Of a DNA stretch of 64,000 nt, positions 1 through 9,963 are shown piece after piece; the first letter of the stretch is position 1; every line of letters begins with the position of its first letter. This DNA comes from Zygaena filipendulae. Its lineage: Eukaryota; Arthropoda; Insecta; Lepidoptera; Zygaenidae. The notes below the pieces were generated by a model. The model made no database searches. It had not been told where the DNA came from and saw only the letters and a list, made by a program, of their open reading frames with translations. A program made the position numbers and the translations under genes. The stretch lies in contig OU015666.1 in the NCBI GenBank assembly GCA_907165275.2, positions 2,572,001-2,636,000 on the forward strand, in the 5' to 3' direction.

Positions 1-1771
1 TGTGTAAAATTATACCAAATAAATGATGATTATAATTATGATTGTTTTTTTTTTCGTCTTTCCAAGAATGTAAACTTAAGTCTACGGTAGTTTCTTGATC
101 AATCAAAAAAATATGAAAAATTAAAGTAAAAACTCAAACTTAAACTTAAACTCAATCACGCAGAAACGGTTGAACGGATTTAGATGAAATTTGGCATGCA
201 TTTAGCCTTTGACATGGTAAAGAACATAGGCTACCTTTTATCTAAGAATTCCCGTGGGATCTCCGAAATTAACACGGGTGAAATAGAATTAATTATTGCA
301 CACTACACGTTGTTAGAGGTACAGAAAAGGACATAGGGTACTTTTATCTTGGAATTCCCGCGGGATCTCAGACATTAACGTGGGTGAAACCACGGGGCAC
401 AGTAGCTAGTTAAGAATAAATTATTACTAATTACGGTCATTAGTAATCATTAATAAATTACTAATCATTTAATACCTACCTAATAATAAATATAATTAAC
501 ATTTCAGACTTACAACTTACAACAGACTATTTAGCTATTCAGGGTGGTATGCGTCTGTTGGAAATCGGGGCTCGCTGACCTGTATTTTTATGACACTGGT
601 CTACTTTTAAATGAGATGCGGATCACCACTAGGTTAGGTTAAGTTGTACTAACTGGGGCCTGGGACAGAAGAGAATATTATTATATTGTCATCCGACAGG
701 AAAAGCACTTCCGTACTTCATAATTCGCAAAGAAGTTAAGGGATTACTTCACCCTTTAATGGGATCGGTCTACTGCTGTCAGTCATGGTCAACTTCAGAG
801 CAGGGTGTGGTGGCAGTCCAATGGGATCAAAAGATAATAATGTTTTCCTAAGTAAATTTTCATAACTATGGTGTCACGAGTGCATATTGCATAGTGATTA
901 ATCGTTAGCTTAACTTCGCTCAATACTTTCAAAAAAGTGCATTAAAACAAATAAGAAGTCTAATGTTTATCTGTTAACGTTAGGTACTCGCATATCGAGA
1001 CTGATTGAACTGCAGAGCTCAAATAAAATATTAGTAGGTACCATGTAATCGATAATCGGGGTAATAAAAAACAAGTGAAAAAAGATAACATGTTTTATTT
1101 AATTTATACGTCATGAAAATATGAAAGTTCAAATTTATTTACAATAATGTTAAGATACAAAATTTATCACCACTGAATAAACTACTAAACACGGTCTCAA
1201 AAACTTTTGAAAGCAGCTTGTCCATAAAATAAGGTGTAACTAAAACTTTGTAAAAGTTTGTAAGGTAATAATTATACGATGTAAAAAATGAGTAGATGTT
1301 TGGATGGTTGTGACTCAATCACACATAAACGGTTTAGCAAAATTTTGTTTTAGATTAAACAGGCACACACACACACACACACAATACACATACTTTTTAT
1401 CCCCTAAATCTTAAAAATGTAGTAGCAAAACAATTATACCAAATACAATAAAATCTGGATCTCAACGAAATTGTCTAAATTATACAAACTCAGTTTGAAA
1501 TATCCACTTCGCGCATCTATAAAACAGCATCATGTATATTACAATAATATCATACATTAGCAATCTTACAGATACTCGCTGGATATTGGATGTGACGTGT
1601 TAATGTCGAACGCTTCGTCGATTACGGGGGGCATTCTTTGAAGCTCTTGACGGTGATAATGTTTCAAGCTTAGAAGTTGATTGCGACCGATCCCTCCATT
1701 TTCACTTACTACCCACTGACCCTTGAACTTGCTGCACAAGTTTGAGCAGCGATTGGTAACGCCGATGAAAA

Positions 1772-3715
1772 TTAAATTAACGGCATTGACGGTAACGTTT
1801 TTTTCCACGACACAGATGATAATGATAGCGAAGATAATTTTGACGTTGCTTGCGGGAGGATAGACGCGGACGATGGTGGCTTTGATAATGATGGCCTCGA
1901 TGATGCTTGTGAGACAGGTATGGATAATGGTGACTTCGATGATGATAATTTTGACTTTGCGTGTAAGGAAAGTGATTCGGAAGAAGATAACTTTGATGAC
2001 CGTGATGATTTTGAAGTATAAGTTCCTTTTGAAGGGAAGGATGTGGATGGTGATGGCCTCAAAGATACTGACTTTGACGCTGCATGTGAGAGGATAGATG
2101 TAGAAGACGATGGTCTTGATGATAATGAAAATCTTGACGAAGATGTCGTTTGAGAGAAAGAAGTGGACGATGATGATCTCGACAATGATGATTTTGATGT
2201 TTTGTGCCGGCCACCGGAAGCGGAAGACGAAGATTTTGATGATGATGACGAACTTGACACTGATGATTTTGATTTTATGTGCGAGGGTGCAGATGTAGAG
2301 GACGAGGATTTTGACGATGATGAGGATCTTGCCGTAGACATGCCTTTTGATGAGAAAGATGTGGATGAGGGTGGCCTCGATGATGATGTATTTGACTTTG
2401 GATATGGAGCGTCGGAAGTGAAAAATGATGACCTTGATGATGATGAAAATCTTGTCGTGGATGTTGCTTGTGAAGGAAAAGATGTGGAAAATAACGGATT
2501 TAATGATAACTCTAACATTGGTTGGGAGACAGGTGTTGACGATGGTGGCATTGATGATGATGACTTGAATGATGCCTCATGCAAGGGAACAGATGTAATT
2601 ATATTCTTATCAGATGTTACAACTAGATTGGGATATTTCGCAATCACTCTAGCAGGAACTTGGTGTGAAGGACTAAATATCGACTGCCATTTTGATTTCG
2701 GTTCGTCATTCTCCAAAACCGGTGAAGATGATGTCGGTTCTGGTTTTTTTGAGGTAGATTGCGTCTGAGCCCATTTTCGTTTGCGAACCACAGGTAGCAT
2801 TAAACTTGGTAATGCTTGGGTTTGATCTCGCCGAATTTGTGCTGGAAGCGAAGTCGTTGATAACGGCTCTGAAAATAATGCCTTCATAAATTTTGCTCGC
2901 CGGGGGTCGCGCGCGGATAACTGTAGCCATGACGATGGTGGCTTTGATGGCTCTGACGTAAACGCTATTGGGATAAGTCGATAAGGAATTGATGAGGATG
3001 ACGCTAAACAAGATTTCGATTTTTCTAGTGACTCGGTGTTTCGTTTCTGAAGGGAATATTTTTGCTCCGACGGTCTTAACGTCGCTTGCATATGAACTTC
3101 CCGAGTTTTTAGAGGGGCGACTATGCGTGACGGTGATGGCCCTAATTTTGATGTCGTTTGCAGAGGGTTCGATGTAGACGTTGATGGCCTTGACTCTGCT
3201 AGCGTTAACACATGCGTTTGTGGAGAAATAAATGTAGACGATAACGGCCCTGATGTTGAAGCTGACGATGTAAAACCGCAATTTTGTAGTGCAACCGATG
3301 ATCCTGCTGGTGATGAAGTCGCTGAAACTTCCGACGCTGCTGACGAAAGCCCTGACACCTGTTCGCCATGCGCTTCTTCATATTCGCGCACCCTTTGCTT
3401 TATATGGAGAAACTTTTGGTGAACGTAATCAAACAAAGACCGCTGGCTCATTAGTTTATCGTCCGCTATTATATTATTGTGCTCGGTCTCGAGGTTGCTC
3501 ATCAATTGAGATTCTGTGGACGGAGACGGAGCTCTTCTTAGCGACGACATGATCTGATTGTAGGTTCGCAAGCTTCCGTTTATTTCATTATAAAGACTCA
3601 TGTAATACGGATGTTCTGAGTCGAGATCTGTTTTATATTGTTCGCACATTGTCGGGTTCATTATTGGACCATATAATTTTGTATAATCCTCGTCTCTGTT
3701 CATATTGCACTGCAT
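1772..3715 (-). CDS. Alpha1: OCEL-domain protein with Ser-rich tail
   Basis: Intronless 647-aa reading frame. Residues 9-114 match the OCEL domain of ELL elongation factors and occludin (Q-Y-K-T-D-L-D-S-E-H near 26-35, then the helix YVHQKFLHIKQRVREYEE near 97-114). Residues 115-380 form a Ser/Thr/Pro-rich linker with a conserved RDPRRAKF block (about 269-276) and a basic RKRKW motif (311-315) that could be a nuclear localisation signal. From about 380 to the end, Ser makes up most residues in degenerate blocks of roughly 20 residues. There is no second OCEL domain, unlike beta. The start is chosen at MQCN, shared by the family and, in its homologues, preceded by an in-frame stop. Beta1 lies divergently 2.26 kb away. 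No signal peptide or membrane segment is visible. Function unknown; a transcription-related interaction role is inference from ELL. Confidence 0.75.
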   Translation of the reverse strand: MQCNMNRDEDYTKLYGPIMNPTMCEQYKTDLDSEHPYYMSLYNEINGSLRTYNQIMSSLRRAPSPSTESQLMSNLETEHNNIIADDKLMSQRSLFDYVHQKFLHIKQRVREYEEAHGEQVSGLSSAASEVSATSSPAGSSVALQNCGFTSSASTSGPLSSTFISPQTHVLTLAESRPSTSTSNPLQTTSKLGPSPSRIVAPLKTREVHMQATLRPSEQKYSLQKRNTESLEKSKSCLASSSSIPYRLIPIAFTSEPSKPPSSWLQLSARDPRRAKFMKALFSEPLSTTSLPAQIRRDQTQALPSLMLPVVRKRKWAQTQSTSKKPEPTSSSPVLENDEPKSKWQSIFSPSHQVPARVIAKYPNLVVTSDKNIITSVPLHEASFKSSSSMPPSSTPVSQPMLELSLNPLFSTSFPSQATSTTRFSSSSRSSFFTSDAPYPKSNTSSSRPPSSTSFSSKGMSTARSSSSSKSSSSTSAPSHIKSKSSVSSSSSSSKSSSSASGGRHKTSKSSLSRSSSSTSFSQTTSSSRFSLSSRPSSSTSILSHAASKSVSLRPSPSTSFPSKGTYTSKSSRSSKLSSSESLSLHAKSKLSSSKSPLSIPVSQASSRPSLSKPPSSASILPQATSKLSSLSLSSVSWKKTLPSMPLI

Positions 3716-4030
3716 ATTTTGATGATGCTAGTCGTTTCAGTCAATATTAATATTACGATAAGAGTCTGCCTGCTGAAGCAAATATACTGAAGCTCAGTTT
3801 GCTTACACGCTCTTCGGATCAAACTGATCACCACAGAATGTTGATCAAAGCGGTTTTGCGGTCAAACAGTCACGTATGCCTTTAATTCGTTGTGTCCGCA
3901 CACAGAATGGGTGGTTAGTCAACACAAACAACAAACGTCGGTGACGGATGCCTGTACCAATTTTATAAGATTGTCGTTTGTCGATCGTATAATTTTCACT
4001 TAATGTGTCACTGAGCTTAAAAATGCGTCG

Positions 4031-4252
4031 TTACATTCGAAAGTCAAAAGTGAACTGAAGACTATGGCGAAAATGGGGAAGTATTTATATTTGACTGCAT
4101 GCCACCCAGGCAGGCGATGCAGGTAGGTACATTAAAAAATTGTACGAGTGTAGACACAAAAGAACAATAGATTTCTTATCTATTTAGATAAGGATATTCT
4201 CCAATACTTCTAGTATATTGATATTTCTCTCAGTTCGATATATTTCTTATCT
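4031..4252 (-). promoter_or_regulatory. Alpha1 core promoter, GATA sites and start-stop uORF
   Basis: Read on the minus strand: AGATAAG at 4246-4252 and an inverted AGATAAG pair at 4175-4192; TATAAATA at 4082-4089; initiator TCAGTT with predicted +1 at 4056 (33 nt from the first T of the TATA box); ATG followed at once by TAA at 4031-4036. The same order and spacing occur in the reverse-complement beta promoter. Confidence 0.6.
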
Positions 4253-4351
4253 CTAACACTTACTGTACATTTGAATACTATAGAACAGCCAGAATGTTAA
4301 TTTTTTTTTTTATGTGTTCGATATGTCCAAATAAGGACAAAAATAATATAA

Positions 4352-5338
4352 AATAAAGCAGGCAGCCAGTCCAGAAGATTATATTAGATTTAAATTGATT
4401 GAGTTTCTTTTTATAGCAAAAAATGTACTTGATCCCTAGACACTTTTGATGTGTGTATAAACTATACTTGAATATTTAAATATAAGTATATTAGTAGATA
4501 GTAGTAGTATAAGTTGTTTTCCGTTGATGTGACAAAAATGCTGTAAAATAAAAATCTCGAACTGAATTTTTACTTTTATACGTGCATACATACGTATAAA
4601 TGCCAATGCAGGTTTGTTTGCTTCTTTATGACGATATCACGCTTTAACGGCTCAAACGATCATCATCATTTCGGACATACGTTGTCAGGAAATAGGGTAC
4701 TTTTTATCTCGGAATTTTCGTTTGAACTCAGTAATTAAACCCCAGGTTACAACTAGCCACGTAGGTAGATATACCTAATTATGTTTATCAGTATTGCGAA
4801 ATAATACTAAGCCAATTTTGGTGATGCTGAATGGAAAAATGTTTCCTTGGAATATTTTATTCTAACTCGTATGTTAAACCTACACACATTCACGGTCTTA
4901 GACGCATACGTAGTATAGCATAGGTATATACACGTGAGGCTTAATATGTTCTTGACTTTCTTCTTATCTTGTTTAGACTATGTATGATACTTTACACCCT
5001 TGAAACATCGGTTGAAACATGGATCGATTACTTTTGATTAATTTTACTGTTCACGGATTTTTCTAAACCACACAATAGTTTCTTGCCAGGTTGGTATTTA
5101 TTAATCCAATGGTGTGGAGTAAATTTAAAATTGCGTACTTACCATTTTTAGTACTGGTAATATGTATCTATTTATTTTGATTTAAAAACTGATAATTCAA
5201 AAATTATTAAATTAAGGTATTGAGTAAAATTAACGCAAAAGTATCTACCAAGTTTTATTTCAATTTAAATCTATTTCAAAGTTCTCCCATTAATCCCGTT
5301 CATATCATCAGCGTCGGTCGTCACGCCGAGTAATTTTA
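4352..5338. other. Palindrome loop between alpha1 and beta1
   Basis: No gene is seen. About 4462-4560 resembles the beta 3' flank at 8096-8190, about 4600-4760 contains a remnant of a lepidopteran interspersed repeat, and about 4775-5165 resembles the DNA downstream of the gene at 59743 (61141-61290 and 61680-61860). The order is that of an ordinary plus-strand intergenic region leading into beta, so the loop appears to be a relic of a former head-to-tail array. Confidence 0.5.
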
Positions 5339-5436
5339 AATTATTTTTGTCCTTATTTGTACATATCAAACACATAAAAAAAAAAAAAATCACATTCTGG
5401 CTGTTCAATAGTATTCAAATGTACAGGAAGTGTTAG

Positions 5437-5658
5437 AGATAAGAAATATATCGAGCTAAGAGAAATATCAATATTCTAGAAGTACTGGAGAATATCCTTA
5501 TCTAAATAGATAAGAAATCTATCGTTCTTTTGTGTCTACACTCGTTCAATTTTTTTGTGTACCTATCTGCCTCGCCTGCCTGGGTGGTATGCGGTCAAAT
5601 ATAAATACTTCCCAATTTTCGCCATAGTGTTCAGTTCACTTTTGACTTTCGAATGTAA
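5437..5658 (+). promoter_or_regulatory. Beta1 core promoter, GATA sites and start-stop uORF
   Basis: AGATAAG at 5437-5443; inverted pair CTTATCT/AGATAAG at 5497-5514; TATAAATA at 5600-5607; TCAGTT initiator with +1 at 5633; ATG-TAA at 5653-5658. The leader to the main ATG (5976) is about 343 nt and I see no other ATG in it. Confidence 0.6.
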
Positions 5659-5975
5659 CGACGCATTTTTAAGCTCTGTGACACATTAAAAGTGAAAATT
5701 ATACGATCGACGAACGATAATCTTATAAAATTGGTACCAGCATCCGTCACCGACGTTTGTTGTTTGTGTTGACTAACCACCCATTCTGTGTGCGGACACA
5801 ACGAATTAAAGGCATACGTGACTGTTTGATCGCAAAACCGCTTTGATCAACATTCTGTGGTGATCAGTTTGATCCGAAGAGCGTGTAAGCAAACTGAGTT
5901 TCAGTATATTTGCTTCAGCAGGCAGACTCTTATCGTAATATTAATATTGACTGAAACGACTAGCATCATCAAAAT

Positions 5976-7801
5976 ATGCAGTGCAATATCAACAGAGACG
6001 AGGATTATACAAAATTATATGGTCCAATAATGAACCCGACAATGTGCGAACAATATAAAACAGATCTCGACTCAGAACATCCGTATTACATGAGTCTTTA
6101 TAATGAAATTAACACAAGATTGCGAACCTACAATCAGATCATGTCATCGCTAAGAAGATCTCCGTCTCCGTCCACAGAATCTCAATTGATGAGCAACCTC
6201 GAGACCGAGCACAATAATATAATAGCGGATGATAAACTAATGAGCCAGCGGTCTTTGTTTGATTACGTTCACCAAAAGTTTCTCCATATAAAGCAAAGGG
6301 TGCGCGAATTTGAAGAGGCGCATAGCGAACAGGTGTCAGGGCTTTCGTCAGCAGCGTCGGGAATTTCAGCGACTTCATCAGCAGCAGGATCATCGGTTGC
6401 ACTACAAAAATGCGGTTTTCCATCGTCAGCATCATCATCAGGGCCGTTATCGTCTACATTTATTTCTCTACAAACTTATAATGCCCCGTCAACGTCTACA
6501 TCGATCCCTCTACAAACGAAATCAAAATTAGGGCCATTACCGTCGCGCACAGTTGTCCCGCTTAAAACTCAGGGAGTTCATACGCTGGCGACGTCAAGAC
6601 CGTCAGAGCAAAAATATTTCCTTCAGGGACGGAACACCGAGTCGCAAGTGAAATCGAAATCTTGTTTAGCGTCATCCTCATCAATTCCTTATCGGCTTAT
6701 TCCAATAACGTTCACGTCAGAGCCATCAAAGGCACCATCGTCATGGCTACAGTTAACCGCGCGTGACCCCCGGCGGGCAAAATTTACAAAGGCATTATTT
6801 TCAGAGCCGCTATCATGTACTTCGTTTCCAACACAAATTCGGCGAGGTCGAACCCAAGCACAACCAAGTTTAGTGATACCTGTGGTTCGCAAACGAAAAT
6901 GGGCTCAGATGCAGTCCACATCAAAAGTACCAGAAACGACATCATCTTCAACGATTTTGGAGAATGCCGAATCGAAACCAAAACGGCAATTTGCACCGCA
7001 AAACAGTAAGAGCTCCTTGACGCAATCAACAAAACTTTCGTCGACGATATCTGTCCTCCGCGCAACTTTGGACGTTGCGCTACCCGAACCAACAAAATCG
7101 GCATTGGTATCTAGAAAAGAATATCATTATGAGGAACTCAATAAGCCGTCTGAACCAGAGGACTTTGAAGCCATTTATAGATATATTTCTAACGAAAAAG
7201 CAAAATGTTCAAAAAAGCGTTCAGCATTAGTTGGTGTACTTGTATTTATATGTATAGTATCATTTTTTTTTCTGTACCTCTTCTTTTGTTACCCCCGTCC
7301 GTGCGTGACAGCGGGCTGCCAACTGAAAACCAGCGCTAGGTGTTCCCGCACCTAGCTAATGCTGAGTTGGTGACCCTTTCGGCAGAGCATGCAAGAGATA
7401 TTATCTATGTTTCTTTAGATTAGGCACTGTTGATGTTTGTTTCTTTTTCTTGTGTGTTGTGCTGAAATAAATGTATTTTCTTCTTCTTCTTCTTCTTCTT
7501 CTTCATCGTATATAACGAAAACTATTTGCCGTTGCGCCAAAAGTTAGAACATGCCCTAAAAGAGTACCACAGCGCTGATGAAAAGTATCGCGTTCAGAAA
7601 TCTACCCAACCTCGCGATGCCATTCAATTGGAAAGAGCGAGGGCGTATCGGAAGATTATTTCGCATCGTTTGCTCAATGATAAATTTTATAAGGACGATC
7701 GCGCTCGTTACAATTACTACTATCGAAAGCTCATGTTCATACAAGATCGGTTGAATGAGTATGCGACACTGAAAACGCGCAACCATTTGGGTATAAAGTG
7801 A
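5976..7801 (+). pseudogene. Beta1: double-OCEL gene broken by frameshift and SINE-like insert
   Basis: The frame from 5976 encodes OCEL1 and the linker as in the intact beta2 copy. Around 7190-7206 it has lost about 4 nt relative to beta2 (GATAAGACCG in beta2), which shifts the frame just inside OCEL2, and at 7228 a 276-bp repeat interrupts the gene. The remaining OCEL2 coding sequence resumes after the insert (7504-7801) and ends at the same stop as in beta2. Translation from the ATG would give a 459-aa protein whose last 50 residues or so come from the frameshift and insert, including a chance hydrophobic stretch. OCEL2 is therefore not produced. Intact paralogues at 14167, 40902 and 50150 show this copy is secondarily disabled. 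Its promoter looks intact. Confidence 0.8.
7228..7503 (+). mobile_element. SINE-like / LINE-3'-end retroelement insert
   Basis: A 276-bp segment is absent at the same point of beta2, beta4 and beta5. It ends with an AATAAA signal and a (CTT)n tail, and is flanked by CAT on both sides (7225-7227 and 7504-7506), a minimal possible target duplication. A related copy lies at about 31580-31830. The short length and simple-repeat tail fit a non-autonomous retroelement; family not identified. Confidence 0.65.
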
Positions 7802-9963
7802 GAGTACGTGAAAATCAAAGCTTCAGTAGCCCTTAGAAAGTTAGTAAAGTACATGTCATTGAAATTGTCGGTCTGTCGCTATTCCGAATATTTAAGTACT
7901 GCAAGATACAAATGGGATAGAGATTAGGTATATCCAATAAATAAATAACATTTAAAACCTTTACATAATTTTCATTTTTCCCCATAGTATCTATTAATGT
8001 GAATAAATTACACTGATTATTTTTTGTTTATAATAAATGTGAAATGAAACTTACTATCAAATTAATGTATTCCCTGAACGACTATAATATATGTATAAAT
8101 AATACTTGAATATTATTAGTAGATTCTAAGATTATAATATAAGTTGTTATCCGTTGATGTGACAAAAAATGCTGTACCTAAAATAAAAGTTATGTGTAAA
8201 ATTATACCAAATAAATGATGATTATAATTATGATTGTTTTTTTTTTTCGTCTTTCCAAGAATGTAAACTTAAGTCTACGGTAGTTTCTTGTTCAATCAAA
8301 AATATATGAAAAATTTAAGTAATAACTCAAACTTAAACTTAAACTCTATCACGCTAAAACGATTGAACGGATTTAGATGAAATTTGGCATGCATTTAGCC
8401 TTTGACATGGTAAAGAACATAGGCTACCTTTTATCTAAGAATTCCCGTGGGATCTCCGAAATTAACGCGGGTGAAATAGAATTAATTATTGCACACTACA
8501 CGTTGTTAGAGGTACAGAAAAGGACATAGGGTACTTTTATCTTGGAATTCCCGCGGGATCTCAGACATTAACGTGGGTGAAACCACGGGGCACAGTAGCT
8601 AGTTAAGAATAAATTATTACTAATTACGGTCATTAGTAATCATTAATAAATTACTAATCATTTAATACCTACCTAATAATAAATATAATTAACATTTCAG
8701 ACTTACAACTTACAACAGACTATTTAGCTATTCAGGGTGGTATGCGTCTGTTGGAAATCGGGGCTCGCTGACCTGTATTTTTATGACACTGGTCTACTTT
8801 TAAATGAGATGCGGATCACCACTAGGTTAGGTTAAGTTGTACTAACTGGGGCCTGGGACAGAAGAGAATATTATTATATTGTCATCCGACAGGAAAAGCA
8901 CTTCCGTACTTCATAATTCGCAAAGAAGTTAAGGGATTACTTCACCCTTTAATGGGATCGGTCTACTGCTGTCAGTCATGGTCAACTTCAGAGTAGGGTG
9001 TGGTGGCAGTCCAATGGGATCAAAAGATAATAATGTTTTCCTAAGTAAATTTTCATAACTATGGTGTCACGAGTGCATATTGCATAGTGATTAATCGTTA
9101 GCTTAACTTCGCTCAATACTTTCAAAAAAGTGCATTAAAACAAATAAGAAGTCTAATGTTTATCTGTTAACGTTAGGTACTCGCATATCGAGACTGATTG
9201 AACTGCAGAGCTCAAATAAAATATTAGTAGGTACCATGTAATCGATAATCGGGGTAATAAAAAACAAGTGAAAAAGATAACATGTTTTATTTAATTTATA
9301 CGTCATGAAAATATGAAAGTTCAAATTTATTTACAATAATGTTAAGATACAAAATTTATCACCACTGAATAAACTACTAAACACGGTCTCAAAAACTTTT
9401 GAAAGCAGCTTGTCCATAAAATAAGGTGTAACTAAAACTTTGTAAAAGTTTGTAAGGTAATAATTATACGATGTAAAAAATGAGTAGATGTTTGGATGGT
9501 TGTGACTCAATCACACATAAACGGTTTAGCAAAATTTTGTTTTAGATTAAACAGGCACACACACACACACACACAATACACATACTTTTTATCCCCTAAA
9601 TCTTAAAAATGTAGTAGCAAAACAATTATACCAAATACAATAAAATCTGGATCTCAACGAAATTGTCTAAATTATACAAACTCAGTTTGAAATATCCACT
9701 TCGCGCATCTATAAAACAGCATCATGTATATTACAATAATATCATACATTAGCAATCTTACAGATACCCGCTGGATATTGGATGTGACGTGTTAATGTCG
9801 AACGCTTCGTCGATTACGGGGGGCATTCTTTGAAGCTCTTGACGGTGATAATGTTTCAAGCTTAGAAGTTGATTGCGACCGATCCCTCCATTTTCACTTA
9901 CTACCCACTGACCCTTGAACTTGCTGCACAAGTTTGAGCAGCGATTGGTAACGCCGATGAAAA

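Larger units (their letters stand above)
1..8192. repeat. Tandem unit 1 of the OCEL palindromic array
   Basis: The first base of the window restarts at 8193 with nearly the same sequence, so 1-8192 is one complete repeat period. It holds the alpha1 3' flank (1-1771), alpha1 on the minus strand, a spacer, beta1 on the plus strand and the beta 3' flank. The alpha and beta halves are reverse complements of each other: arms about 2750-4350 and 5340-6925, loop about 4352-5338. Differences from unit 2 are scattered single bases plus the insert in beta1. The 3' flank (1-1565) contains a minus-oriented lepidopteran interspersed repeat (about 150-407) and a short CA microsatellite (about 1362-1383); no gene is seen there. 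Confidence 0.9.

Noticed and set aside
1566..1808. 80-codon frame overlapping the alpha 3' end (also 9758, 17660, 36536)
   Set aside because: Protein-like in appearance, but the differences I noticed between copies mostly change amino acids, it is disrupted in alpha5, and it has no start context. I could not support it as a gene or second exon.
1772..2600. Silk, sericin or mucin protein suggested by the Ser-rich tail
   Set aside because: No signal peptide, the N-terminus is an OCEL domain, and the basic motif suggests an intracellular protein.
2163..2768. Asp-rich plus-strand frame of 201 codons opposite alpha1 (also 10355, 18257, 37133, 45864, and 26818, 34091)
   Set aside because: It is the antisense shadow of Ser codons (TCA, TCG, TCT read backwards in a shifted frame give GAT/GAC-rich text). 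It occurs wherever the Ser-rich linker occurs, has no promoter features, and its length follows alpha indels.
7201..7355. Membrane-like C-terminus of the beta1 frame
   Set aside because: The hydrophobic residues come from the frameshift and the inserted retroelement; intact beta copies have OCEL2 there.
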